From Hydra vulgaris (Eukaryota; Cnidaria; Hydrozoa; Anthoathecata; Hydridae): a DNA stretch of 64,000 nucleotides. Within the stretch, counting starts at the first letter, position 1, and every line of letters begins with the position of its first letter. A model generated the notes under the pieces. That model worked only from the letters and a program-made list of their open reading frames with translations. It ran no database searches and was not told where the DNA came from. The translations under genes and the position numbers were made by a program. Of the stretch, positions 40,330-54,009 are shown in pieces. The stretch lies in the NCBI RefSeq assembly GCF_038396675.1, contig NC_088931.1, positions 37,127,001 through 37,191,000 on the forward strand. The letters run 5' to 3'.

Positions 40330-41455
40330 TTTATTGGCCGTGCTTTAAAGAAAACTGGAGTCGTCCCCTAAAGCATTTCGATTTTATTTTCACCATAAGT
40401 ACTCAACAAAGTTTTCAGACAACAGAATTGTTGTTCTAAAGTATAATTTAAAATTAACTTCCTATTTGATTAAATTCCGCGGACCTCATTTGTAAAAAAA
40501 ATATTCGCAGGATTGTTAACAAAAAGAAGTCTACACAAGAGCATTTTAAAAAAACGAATCGAAACGATCATTTTTATCTATGGATTTCAATATATCCGAA
40601 ATTAAATGTTTCTTTTAAAGAAAGCAGAACCAAATAAATATAGATTTAATTAAAGCATTGAATCTTACGATTCAATGCCTTAATTAAATTTATTAAGTAA
40701 CCTCATCACGAGATTAAAGATTTTTAATCTTGTGATGATGTTACTTAATAAATACTATTACTTATTTATTTTATTTGAGAACTTTTTTTTTTTATATAGA
40801 TTTTAGCGATTGCTAAAATCTCGCCAAACATTTAAGTGCTTCTAAACTGTTTGCTATCTTTTGTTTCTTTATATACTTTTATTATTTTCTTTTTTCTAGT
40901 TATTCACAGTTGTCGTTTTGATGCATATATGTAATCGTAAAGTAAAGTTTTTCATATTTCGGGCTCGGCGATAAAGCTGAAGATGCGTTCCTCATGCTCC
41001 AGCCATTAGTTTTTCATGTATGCGTATAGATTACAAGTTTTCTTTAACGGATAAATAAAGTAATTAAAAAATCTTATTACTCCGTTCTTATTATTAAAAA
41101 TCTTATTATTTCTTAATTACATAAATATAAAAACGAGGAATCTGTTGATGCAATAAAGACTCTAGAAACTATTTGTTACTTTTTTTAATAGTCTCTATGA
41201 GTACATACTTCCAATGTTAACGATTTCAACAACTACACAAATTTTTTAATGGCTATAGTTTGCGCATAAAGCTACGCTTCCGTTTCAAGTTTTATAAATA
41301 CTTGATGAAGTTTTTTCAATTATACATCAGTTACTCAGATCAATAGCAAAAGAATTGTTACGGTAATCATTTGTGCACGATCATTTTTGTTTTAATAAAA
41401 ACTAGCCTAGAACAAACTATTTAAAATGTGGCTTTTTCTTTAGGTGACTAAACAA

Positions 41456-43115
41456 ATGCTTCCAGTAGCGTGTTTTTTGGCTTTTCTGTGCTTGATAAGC
41501 ACTCAAACAACGGAAAACCTTTCAGATGCAGCAAACGACGTTCTACCAACCGAGAGTACTTTTCCAACGACGGTTTACCAGGCAGATCTAGTTTCAAAAA
41601 ATGGTCAAGGTAACTTGGTTTTGACGTATTTTTTTAATGTTTGATCATTTCGCTAAAAACCTGACGCGCAGTTTCTCACGCATTTCAAATTTTTGTATTT
41701 TAGCTTCTTGCAACTCCTTACTTTGTCGTTTACCAACGTGCAGGTGCGCTGGAACAGATATTCCAGGTGGTTTATTTAAAAATAACACGCCCCAAGTTAT
41801 CTTGTTAACTTTTGGTGACAGTGTTACATCGCAAAACGTTCAGCTTCACAAAGATTTGCTTGACGGAGTTACCAATTTCAACGGATGTCCAATTAAAGCC
41901 ACTTTTTTTGTTTCTGGAGATAACGCAAACTACACCTTAGTAAAGACGCTCTACGAAAGCGGTAACATTTTTCAAATAACGATATTGAAACTTTAAACTT
42001 TTTAGTTTACTTAATGCAATAAATCAGTTTAAACTTTTGAAAATAACAAACGTTGTATTTGTATACGTTATCTATTTGTATATTCAGGACATGAACTAGC
42101 CGATCACTCAGTATCTCAAAGGGTTCCTCCAGAGTGGTGGAGCGCAAATGTATGTTATAAAAGATTGTTCGTTTGTTGTTGTTGTTGTTTTTTTGTTTTT
42201 TTAAAAAAAATCATCTTCGTCAGTTTTTCTAAACGACTAATCGACTATTTATTCAGTACATATATTCTTTTAATTTTAATAAGTTTTTGTTTTTTCTTCT
42301 AAGGCATCTGTTACAGAACTCGAATCGGAGATTGTTGGCCAACAGAAAACTATTCAGTCAGAGGTTGGTGTGATTACAAAAGGTTGGCGAAACCCATATC
42401 TCGAAAGCACGGAAACTACGCTTAGAATTTTAGCAGATAACGGCTTTTTGTACGACAGCTCGTTGGTTACGTTTCCAGGAGTAAGATGGTGGCCATATAC
42501 TTTTGACTACTTGCCCTCTTTAAGTTGTTATTTGAAAAACTGCCCAACAAGTATTGCGTTTGAATACTATGCTTTCATTTTGTGTATTTTTGTTAATATA
42601 AAAACTGCAACATTTTTAATGCTTACTAAAAACTTTTTGTTATTCTGCACTAAGCTAATTAGTACACTTGTTCGTTTTCAGATTTCTACCCAGGTTTGTG
42701 GGAGGTTCCGATTGTGACTTGGCAATGTGACACGTCAGGGACAAAATTTGGCTCGACAATGAGTGATTGCGTTGACTTTGAAGATGAAGAAAGCGTCTAT
42801 CAAATGATCATGACTAACTTTAAGCTTCACTATGATGACAACAAGCAACCGTTTTCCATGTTTACAGATTCGATATGGTTTGATAGCAAACCTTCGAGAA
42901 AAAGCGGTAAGAATATCAAAATTATATTTGTATTTGCACCACAAGTGCGGTTTGTAAAAATATTTTATTCCTTTTTTTTTTTTACAGCTGTAACACGATT
43001 TATAAACGATGTACGAAAGCTAAACGACGTATTTATTGTCACTATTCAAGACCTTCTGCTTTGGACGCAGTCACCAATCGGTCTCGACAGTTTTCCGTTT
43101 TCGTGTAACCGTTAA
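41456..43115 (+). CDS. Chitin deacetylase-like (CE4) secreted pseudoenzyme, copy 7
   Basis: Exons 41456-41609, 41704-41961, 42088-42149, 42304-42550, 42682-42906, 42988-43115. One residue change, Phe198 to Leu (TTT to CTT), plus a synonymous C-to-T in exon 1 near 41,541. The final intron is one base shorter than in copies 8-10. Otherwise the same 357-residue protein. Confidence 0.86.
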
Positions 43116-46100
43116 CAAATTTTGGATGTGCGATAAATGTTTTGACTGAATGTCTAGCTAAATTTGACTCTAGCATTATAAATGCTTTCCCTACACTAAA
43201 AATTAATGACCATTTATTCAACAAGTGTTTCGCTGTGATACTTTGAAATACAACTTGTTTGTTAATTGTTTAGCTTAGCGATATACGTTTTGTTAACGAC
43301 TTTTTATTTTAAATCACTGTATAAATTTTTTTTGCGAAATGTTTTCAATTTCATGTTTACTTTGTATGCTATTATTTTGTTCTTTTTTTTTCCCAGTCAT
43401 TTTCAATAATGCAAATATAATGCGTTAGTTTGATAAAAGAGTGTAGTTGTTAGTCATTAGTTGACCGAAAGAAAGTGAAAAAAAAAAAAATAAAAAAAAA
43501 ATTAAACAGTCACGGTCATTTAAAAGCGGAAAGGTATTTACGCAAGCCTCAGTGTCGATTGCAAACAATTACAATTTTAAAGATGGCTACCGTCTTTAGA
43601 TACAAATGATGTCTTTGATTTTTTCTTTTTTTTTTAACTAACAACAACAATAAACTTAGCTCTTCACGTTAAAGTCAAAATCTACTATTTTTAATAGAAT
43701 GAAATTATTAAAAAAATAAGTGAAATGTAATCAATGAAAATAAGGTAAAGGTAGTTTAGTCAAAATTATGACTCTCTGCTTTAACTCATTTCACTGCTAA
43801 AAGCTTAATTTGTTTCTAGTTTCAAAACTCTTTTTCTTTAATAATAGGTATGATAAGTTTGATATTTTCTATAAATGTATAAACTTGATAGTCTATAAAC
43901 TTTGATAGTTTCTCAAAAACACTAAGAAATGACGTTTTAAGCAATACACTACCCAGTGGGCACAGTACGTTTTTAAAACGTTTTTATTAGATTTAATCCT
44001 TATAAAAACGTCTAAAAAACGTTTAAAAAACGTACCGTGCCCGCTGGGTAAGGTTAACTTAACTTAATACACTTAGGTTATGACGTTTTAAGCAATGCAT
44101 TTTGTATATATGGGTTTGTTGAAGAAACTGTGGTGAAAATTATGCCTTATCTTAGCTTCAATTGCAATTACCCTGTCGGTTCTTATCGAAACACAAACAA
44201 CTTGGTATCAAAAGATAAGTGTCAAAAATTTGAGTTGACCTCCAACCCCGGGACGTATTCAGGGTAATAGAGAGACACCGAACCACGACCGTTGCAGTAA
44301 GAAATTGAAAATATTTCCCAGAAAAGAGTATTTTTTCAGACATAAGTAATTTTAATATGCAAAAGAAGTTGTTATAATTTTATATCTTTAAGGGTAGTCA
44401 AATTACTTTCTCAAATTTTGTCAATAAAACATATTGCAATAGCATACATGCAGATATGGCAGTAGCATACTTGTCAATAGCAAACTGTCAATTGCATGCT
44501 TTTGACAGTATAATAAAGCTGTGTAAAAATCAGTATGATTGTGTGAAGGCATCGACACAATCATACTGATTTTTATACAGCTATATAGAATGGTAAATCT
44601 TTTGATTAAAACTGTATGAGACTTTTATCTGGTTTTAATATTTTTTTTTTATTAAACGAATTTCTTTTCAAAATTTTTGTTTTACGAACCGCTGTAAAAA
44701 TGTTGTTGTTTCATTTGTGGGTCACAGTCTAAAAAAATCTAAAACTTTTTAATAATGTTTTTTTAAATGCCTTTTTGTAATTTAGCTGAAAAGTAGTTTG
44801 ATGGTGCCGCTATTTATATTTTTCAACAAATAACTAATTAATAATTTTAGTTAAATGTAGTATTTAATTAAAGTTAGTATCCGGTTCTTATTAAGAAAGT
44901 TTTACAGTAGTATTGCCAAATTTTTTCAGCATCAATGTCAAGTTTGAATATTTCCGCAAAATCACCCGGGAAAGTTTGCTTTACTATATTTATCTTTCTT
45001 ATGCATTGGATCATTTTTCAAGTAACATTGCTGCGGAGTTACTGAACTTGAATGCGACTTATGCAAGAGAAATTGCAGCTTAGATTTTAAACTGTCTTCA
45101 TCCGCATAGAGCTTTGGATTTCTATTTACAGGACAGTTTGCAAGAGTTTTGAAGCGACTGTGCCTCCGTTATGATTGGATCAAACGCTGGCGTCTTTACA
45201 AAAATGAAACAGAGTTTTCATGGGTTGGTCGAATAGCACGGTTTGATCCATTGTTTTGCACTTGCTGTAAGTGATACTTGTAAAAAGCTTGCGTTGTAAT
45301 GCACTCTTTTTAAGTGCTTTATGCACTACGACACTATACTCTTTGTACAGCATTTTATTGGCCGTGCTTTAAAGAAAACTGGAGTCGTCCCCTAAAGCAT
45401 TTCGATTTTATTTTCACCATAAGTACTCAACAAAGTTTTCAGACAACAGAATTGTTGTTCTAAAGTATAATTTAAAATTAACTTCCTATTTGATTAAATT
45501 CCGCGGACCTCATTTGTAAAAAAAATATTCGCAGGATTGTTAACAAAAAGAAGTCTACACAAGAGCATTTTAAAAAAACGAATCGAAACGATCATTTTTA
45601 TCTATGGATTTCAATATATCCGAAATTAAATGTTTCTTTTAAAGAAAGCAGAACCAAATAAATATAGATTTAATTAAAGCATTGAATCTTACGATTCAAT
45701 GCCTTAATTAAATTTATTAAGTAACCTCATCACGAGATTAAAGATTTTTAATCTTGTGATGATGTTACTTAATAAATACTATTACTTATTTATTTTATTT
45801 GAGAACTTTTTTTTTTTATATAGATTTTCAGCGATTGCTAAAATCTCGCCAAACATTTAAGTGCTTCTAAACTGTTTGCTATCTTTTGTTTCTTTATATA
45901 CTTTTATTATTTTCTTTTTTCTAGTTATTCACAGTTGTCGTTTTGATGCATATATGTAATCGTAAAGTAAAGTTTTTCATATTTCGGGCTCGGCGATAAA
46001 GCTGAAGATGCGTTCCTCATGCTCCAGCCATTAGTTTTTCATGTATGCGTATAGATTACAAGTTTTCTTTAACGGAGAAATAAAGTAATTAAAAAATCTT

Positions 46101-46481
46101 ATTACTTCGTTCTTATTATTAAAAATCTTATTATTTCTTAATTACATAAATATAAAAACGGAGGAATCTGTTGATGCAATAAAGACTCTAGAAACTATTT
46201 GTTACTTTTTTTAATAGTCTCTATGAGTACATACTTCCAATGTTAACGATTTCAACAACTACACAAATTTTTTAATGGCTATAGTTTGCGCATAAAGCTA
46301 CGCTTCCGTTTCAAGTTTTATAAATACTTGATGAAGTTTTTTCAATTATACATCAGTTACTCAGATCAATAGCAAAAGAATTGTTACGGTAATCATTTGT
46401 GCACGATCATTTTTGTTTTAATAAAAACTAGCCTAGAACAAACTATTTAAAATGTGGCTTTTTCTTTAGGTGACTAAACAA

Positions 46482-48142
46482 ATGCTTCCAGTAGCGTGTT
46501 TTTTGGCTTTTCTGTGCTTGATAAGCACTCAAACAACGGAAAACCTTTCAGATGCAGCAAACGACGTCCTACCAACCGAGAGTACTTTTCCAACGACGGT
46601 TTACCAGGCAGATCTAGTTTCAAAAAATGGTCAAGGTAACTTGGTTTTGACGTATTTTTTTAATGTTTGATCATTTCGCTAAAAACCTGACGCGCAGTTT
46701 CTCACGCATTTCAAATTTTTGTATTTTAGCTTCTTGCAACTCCTTACTTTGTCGTTTACCAACGTGCAGGTGCGCTGGAACAGATATTCCAGGTGGTTTA
46801 TTTAAAAATAACACGCCCCAAGTTATCTTGTTAACTTTTGGTGACAGTGTTACATCGCAAAACGTTCAGCTTCACAAAGATTTGCTTGACGGAGTTACCA
46901 ATTTCAACGGATGTCCAATTAAAGCCACTTTTTTTGTTTCTGGAGATAACGCAAACTACACCTTAGTAAAGACGCTCTACGAAAGCGGTAACATTTTTCA
47001 AATAACGATATTGAAACTTTAAACTTTTTAGTTTACTTAATGCAATAAATCAGTTTAAACTTTTGAAAATAACAAACGTTGTATTTGTATACGTTATCTA
47101 TTTGTATATTCAGGACATGAACTAGCCGATCACTCAGTATCTCAAAGGGTTCCTCCAGAGTGGTGGAGCGCAAATGTATGTTATAAAAGATTGTTCGTTT
47201 GTTGTTGTTGTTGTTTTTTTGTTTTTTTAAAAAAAATCATCTTCGTCAGTTTTTCTAAACGACTAATCGACTATTTATTCAGTACATATATTCTTTTAAT
47301 TTTAATAAGTTTTTGTTTTTTCTTCTAAGGCATCTGTTACAGAACTCGAATCGGAGATTGTTGGCCAACAGAAAACTATTCAGTCAGAGGTTGGTGTGAT
47401 TACAAAAGGTTGGCGAAACCCATATCTCGAAAGCACGGAAACTACGTTTAGAATTTTAGCAGATAACGGCTTTTTGTACGACAGCTCGTTGGTTACGTTT
47501 CCAGGAGTAAGATGGTGGCCATATACTTTTGACTACTTGCCCTCTTTAAGTTGTTATTTGAAAAACTGCCCAACAAGTATTGCGTTTGAATACTATGCTT
47601 TCATTTTGTGTATTTTTGTTAATATAAAAACTGCAACATTTTTAATGCTTACTAAAAACTTTTTGTTATTCTGCACTAAGCTAATTAGTACACTTGTTCG
47701 TTTTCAGATTTCTACCCAGGTTTGTGGGAGGTTCCGATTGTGACTTGGCAATGTGACACGTCAGGGACAAAATTTGGCTCGACAATGAGTGATTGCGTTG
47801 ACTTTGAAGATGAAGAAAGCGTCTATCAAATGATCATGACTAACTTTAAGCTTCACTATGATGACAACAAGCAACCGTTTTCCATGTTTACAGATTCGAT
47901 ATGGTTTGATAGCAAACCTTCGAGAAAAAGCGGTAAGAATATCAAAATTATATTTGTATTTGCACCACAAGTGCGGTTTGTAAAAATATTTTATTCCTTT
48001 TTTTTTTTTTACAGCTGTAACACGATTTATAAACGATGTACGAAAGCTAAACGACGTATTTATTGTCACTATTCAAGACCTTCTGCTTTGGACGCAGTCA
48101 CCAATCGGTCTCGACAGTTTTCCGTTTTCGTGTAACCGTTAA
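46482..48142 (+). CDS. Chitin deacetylase-like (CE4) secreted pseudoenzyme, copy 8
   Basis: Exons 46482-46635, 46730-46987, 47114-47175, 47330-47576, 47708-47932, 48015-48142. Consensus protein. The gene is the same length as copies 1-4, 9 and 10 (1,661 bp from start to stop), so these seven are the homogeneous core, whereas copies 5-7 carry the small indels. Confidence 0.87.
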
Positions 48143-51100
48143 CAAATTTTGGATGTGCGATAAATGTTTTGACTGAATGTCTAGCTAAATTTGACTCTAG
48201 CATTATAAATGCTTTCCCTACACTAAAAATTAATGACCATTTATTCAACAAGTGTTTCGCTGTGATACTTTGAAATACAACTTGTTTGTTAATTGTTTAG
48301 CTTTAGCGATATACGTTTTGTTAACGACTTTTTATTTTAAATCACTGTATAAATTTTTTTTGCGAAATGTTTTCAATTTCATGTTTACTTTGTATGCTAT
48401 TATTTTGTTCTTTTTTTTTCCCAGTCATTTTCAATAATGTAAATATAATGCGTTAGTTTGATAAAAGAGTGTAGTTGTTAGTCATTAGTTGACCGAAAGA
48501 AAGTGAAAAAAAAAAAAATAAAAAAAAAATTAAACAGTCACGGTCATTTAAAAGCGGAAAGGTATTTACGCAAGCCTCAGTGTCGATTGCAAACAATTAC
48601 AATTTTAAAGATGGCTACCGTCTTTAGATACAAATGATGTCTTTGATTTTTTCTTTTTTTTTTAACTAACAACAACAATAAACTTAGCTCTTCACGTTAA
48701 AGTCAAAATCTACTATTTTTAATAGAATGAAATTATTAAAAAAATAAGTGAAATGTAATCAATGAAAATAAGGTAAAGGTAGTTTAGTCAAAATTATGAC
48801 TCTCTGCTTTAACTCATTTCACTGCTAAAAGCTTAATTTGTTTCTAGTTTCAAAACTCTTTTTCTTTAATAATAGGTATGATAAGTTTGATATTTTCTAT
48901 AAATGTATAAACTTGATAGTCTATAAACTTTGATAGTTTCTCAAAAACACTAAGAAATGACGTTTTAAGCAATACACTACCCAGTGGGCACAGTACGTTT
49001 TTAAAACGTTTTTATTAGATTTAATCCTTATAAAAACGTCTAAAAAACGTTTAAAAAAACGTACCGTGCCCGCTGGGTAAGGTTAACTTAACTTAATACA
49101 CTTAGGTTATGACGTTTTAAGCAATGCATTTTGTATATATGGGTTTGTTGAAGAAACTGTGGTGAAAATTATGCCTTATCTTAGCTTCAATTGCAATTAC
49201 CCTGTCGGTTCTTATCGAAACACAAACAACTTGGTATCAAAAGATAAGTGTCAAAAATTTGAGTTGACCTCCAACCCCGGGACGTATTCAGGGTAATAGA
49301 GAGACACCGAACCACGACCGTTGCAGTAAGAAATTGAAAATATTTCCCAGAAAAGAGTATTTTTTCGAGACATAAGTAATTTTAATATGCAAAAGAAGTT
49401 GTTATAATTTTATATCTTTAAGGGTAGTCAAATTACTTTCTCAAATTTTGTCAATAAAACATATTGCAATAGCATACATGCAGATATGGCAGTAGCATAC
49501 TTGTCAATAGCAAACTGTCAATTGCATGCTTTTGACAGTATAATAAAGCTGTGTAAAAATCAGTATGATTGTGTGAAGGCATCGACACAATCATACTGAT
49601 TTTTATACAGCTATATAGAATGGTAAATCTTTTGATTAAAACTGTATGAGACTTTTATCTGGTTTTAATATTTTTTTTTTTATTAAACGAATTTCTTTTC
49701 AAAATTTTTGTTTTACGAACCGCTGTAAAAATGTTGTTGTTTCATTTGTGGGTCACAGTCTAAAAAAATCTAAAACTTTTTAATAATGTTTTTTTAAATG
49801 CCTTTTTGTAATTTAGCTGAAAAGTAGTTTGATGGTGCCGCTATTTATATTTTTCAACAAATAACTAATTAATAATTTTAGTTAAATGTAGTATTTAATT
49901 AAAGTTAGTATCCGGTTCTTATTAAGAAAGTTTTACAGTAGTATTGCCAAATTTTTTCAGCATCAATGTCAAGTTTGAATATTTCCGCAAAATCACCCGG
50001 GAAAGTTTGCTTTACTATATTTATCTTTCTTATGCATTGGATCATTTTTCAAGTAACATTGCTGCGGAGTTACTGAACTTGAATGCGACTTATGCAAGAG
50101 AAATTGCAGCTTAGATTTTAAACTGTCTTCATCCGCATAGAGCTTTGGATTTCTATTTACAGGACAGTTTGCAAGAGTTTTGAAGCGACTGTGCCTCCGT
50201 TATGATTGGATCAAACGCTGGCGTCTTTACAAAAATGAAACAGAGTTTTCATGGGTTGGTCGAATAGCACGGTTTGATCCATTGTTTTGCACTTGCTGTA
50301 AGTGATACTTGTAAAAAGCTTGCGTTGTAATGCACTCTTTTTAAGTGCTTTATGCACTACGACACTATACTCTTTGTACAGCATTTTATTGGCCGTGCTT
50401 TAAAGAAAACTGGAGTCGTCCCCTAAAGCATTTCGATTTTATTTTCACCATAAGTACTCAACAAAGTTTTCAGACAACAGAATTGTTGTTCTAAAGTATA
50501 ATTTAAAATTAACTTCCTATTTGATTAAATTCCGCGGACCTCATTTGTAAAAAAAATATTCGCAGGATTGTTAACAAAAAGAAGTCTACACAAGAGCATT
50601 TTAAAAAAACGAATCGAAACGATCATTTTTATCTATGGATTTCAATATATCCGAAATTAAATGTTTCTTTTAAAGAAAGCAGAACCAAATAAATATAGAT
50701 TTAATTAAAGCATTGAATCTTACGATTCAATGCCTTAATTAAATTTATTAAGTAACCTCATCACGAGATTAAAGATTTTTAATCTTGTGATGATGTTACT
50801 TAATAAATACTATTACTTATTTATTTTATTTGAGAACTTTTTTTTTTTATATAGATTTTCAGCGATTGCTAAAATCTCGCCAAACATTTAAGTGCTTCTA
50901 AACTGTTTGCTATCTTTTGTTTCTTTATATACTTTTATTATTTTCTTTTTTCTAGTTATTCACAGTTGTCGTTTTGATGCATATATGTAATCGTAAAGTA
51001 AAGTTTTTCATATTTCGGGCTCGGCGATAAAGCTGAAGATGCGTTCCTCATGCTCCAGCCATTAGTTTTTCATGTATGCGTATAGATTACAAGTTTTCTT

Positions 51101-51349
51101 TAACGGAGAAATAAAGTAATTAAAAAATCTTATTACTTCGTTCTTATTATTAAAAATCTTATTATTTCTTAATTACATAAATATAAAAACGGAGGAATCT
51201 GTTGATGCAATAAAGACTCTAGAAACTATTTGTTACTTTTTTTAATAGTCTCTATGAGTACATACTTCCAATGTTAACGATTTCAACAACTACACAAATT
51301 TTTTAATGGCTATAGTTTGCGCATAAAGCTACGCTTCCGTTTCAAGTTT

Positions 51350-51512
51350 TATAAATACTTGATGAAGTTTTTTCAATTATACATCAGTTACTCAGATCAA
51401 TAGCAAAAGAATTGTTACGGTAATCATTTGTGCACGATCATTTTTGTTTTAATAAAAACTAGCCTAGAACAAACTATTTAAAATGTGGCTTTTTCTTTAG
51501 GTGACTAAACAA
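51350..51512 (+). promoter_or_regulatory. Predicted core promoter and 5' leader (copy 9; present in all ten copies)
   Basis: TATAAATA at 51350-51357 is followed by TCAGTT-type initiator sequence at about 51384, then a likely 5'-UTR intron from ACG|GTAATC (51420) to TTTTCTTTAG (51500), 12 bases before the ATG. The same TATA box lies at 13451, 18482, 23513 and 28544 (inverse strand) and at 31253, 36276, 41293, 46319 and 56382. Alternatively the acceptor just before the ATG could take a trans-spliced leader, a process known in Hydra. Transcript ends would decide. Confidence 0.5.
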
Positions 51513-53173
51513 ATGCTTCCAGTAGCGTGTTTTTTGGCTTTTCTGTGCTTGATAAGCACTCAAACAACGGAAAACCTTTCAGATGCAGCAAACGACGTCC
51601 TACCAACCGAGAGTACTTTTCCAACGACGGTTTACCAGGCAGATCTAGTTTCAAAAAATGGTCAAGGTAACTTGGTTTTGACGTATTTTTTTAATGTTTG
51701 ATCATTTCGCTAAAAACCTGACGCGCAGTTTCTCACGCATTTCAAATTTTTGTATTTTAGCTTCTTGCAACTCCTTACTTTGTCGTTTACCAACGTGCAG
51801 GTGCGCTGGAACAGATATTCCAGGTGGTTTATTTAAAAATAACACGCCCCAAGTTATCTTGTTAACTTTTGGTGACAGTGTTACATCGCAAAACGTTCAG
51901 CTTCACAAAGATTTGCTTGACGGAGTTACCAATTTCAACGGATGTCCAATTAAAGCCACTTTTTTTGTTTCTGGAGATAACGCAAACTACACCTTAGTAA
52001 AGACGCTCTACGAAAGCGGTAACATTTTTCAAATAACGATATTGAAACTTTAAACTTTTTAGTTTACTTAATGCAATAAATCAGTTTAAACTTTTGAAAA
52101 TAACAAACGTTGTATTTGTATACGTTATCTATTTGTATATTCAGGACATGAACTAGCCGATCACTCAGTATCTCAAAGGGTTCCTCCAGAGTGGTGGAGC
52201 GCAAATGTATGTTATAAAAGATTGTTCGTTTGTTGTTGTTGTTGTTTTTTTGTTTTTTTAAAAAAAATCATCTTCGTCAGTTTTTCTAAACGACTAATCG
52301 ACTATTTATTCAGTACATATATTCTTTTAATTTTAATAAGTTTTTGTTTTTTCTTCTAAGGCATCTGTTACAGAACTCGAATCGGAGATTGTTGGCCAAC
52401 AGAAAACTATTCAGTCAGAGGTTGGTGTGATTACAAAAGGTTGGCGAAACCCATATCTCGAAAGCACGGAAACTACGTTTAGAATTTTAGCAGATAACGG
52501 CTTTTTGTACGACAGCTCGTTGGTTACGTTTCCAGGAGTAAGATGGTGGCCATATACTTTTGACTACTTGCCCTCTTTAAGTTGTTATTTGAAAAACTGC
52601 CCAACAAGTATTGCGTTTGAATACTATGCTTTCATTTTGTGTATTTTTGTTAATATAAAAACTGCAACATTTTTAATGCTTACTAAAAACTTTTTGTTAT
52701 TCTGCACTAAGCTAATTAGTACACTTGTTCGTTTTCAGATTTCTACCCAGGTTTGTGGGAGGTTCCGATTGTGACTTGGCAATGTGACACGTCAGGGACA
52801 AAATTTGGCTCGACAATGAGTGATTGCGTTGACTTTGAAGATGAAGAAAGCGTCTATCAAATGATCATGACTAACTTTAAGCTTCACTATGATGACAACA
52901 AGCAACCGTTTTCCATGTTTACAGATTCGATATGGTTTGATAGCAAACCTTCGAGAAAAAGCGGTAAGAATATCAAAATTATATTTGTATTTGCACCACA
53001 AGTGCGGTTTGTAAAAATATTTTATTCCTTTTTTTTTTTTTACAGCTGTAACACGATTTATAAACGATGTACGAAAGCTAAACGACGTATTTATTGTCAC
53101 TATTCAAGACCTTCTGCTTTGGACGCAGTCACCAATCGGTCTCGACAGTTTTCCGTTTTCGTGTAACCGTTAA
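51513..53173 (+). CDS. Chitin deacetylase-like (CE4) secreted pseudoenzyme, copy 9
   Basis: Exons 51513-51666, 51761-52018, 52145-52206, 52361-52607, 52739-52963, 53046-53173; introns of 94, 126, 154, 131 and 82 bp. Lengths of 154, 258, 62, 247, 225 and 128 sum to 1,074. Consensus protein; I used this copy to fix the exon model. Comparison with insect chitin deacetylases (remembered, by eye) places the three replaced active-site residues in otherwise well-aligned blocks, so the losses are not alignment gaps. No chitin-binding or LDL-receptor domain precedes the catalytic-type domain. Confidence 0.88.
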
Positions 53174-54009
53174 CAAATTTTGGATGTGCGATAAATGTTT
53201 TGACTGAATGTCTAGCTAAATTTGACTCTAGCATTATAAATGCTTTCCCTACACTAAAAATTAATGACCATTTATTCAACAAGTGTTTCGCTGTGATACT
53301 TTGAAATACAACTTGTTTGTTAATTGTTTAGCTTTAGCGATATACGTTTTGTTAACGACTTTTTATTTTAAATCACTGTATAAATTTTTTTTGCGAAATG
53401 TTTTCAATTTCATGTTTACTTTGTATGCTATTATTTTGTTCTTTTTTTTTCCCAGTCATTTTCAATAATGTAAATATAATGCGTTAGTTTGATAAAAGAG
53501 TGTAGTTGTTAGTCATTAGTTGACCGAAAGAAAGTGAAAAAAAAAAAAAATAAAAAAAAAATTAAACAGTCACGGTCATTTAAAAGCGGAAAGGTATTTA
53601 CGCAAGCCTCAGTGTCGATTGCAAACAATTACAATTTTAAAGATGGCTACCGTCTTTAGATACAAATGATGTCTTTGATTTTTTCTTTTTTTTTTAACTA
53701 ACAACAACAATAAACTTAGCTCTTCACGTTAAAGTCAAAATCTACTATTTTTAATAGAATGAAATTATTAAAAAAATAAGTGAAATGTAATCAATGAAAA
53801 TAAGGTAAAGGTAGTTTAGTCAAAATTATGACTCTCTGCTTTAACTCATTTCACTGCTAAAAGCTTAATTTGTTTCTAGTTTCAAAACTCTTTTTCTTTA
53901 ATAATAGGTATGATAAGTTTGATATTTTCTATAAATGTATAAACTTGATAGTCTATAAACTTTGATAGTTTCTCAAAAACACTAAGAAATGACGTTTTAA
54001 GCAATACAC

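Noticed and set aside
51501-51512. GTG start giving an N-terminal MTKQ extension
   Set aside because: It directly follows a splice acceptor; the ATG at 51513 begins the hydrophobic signal peptide and is the expected eukaryotic start.
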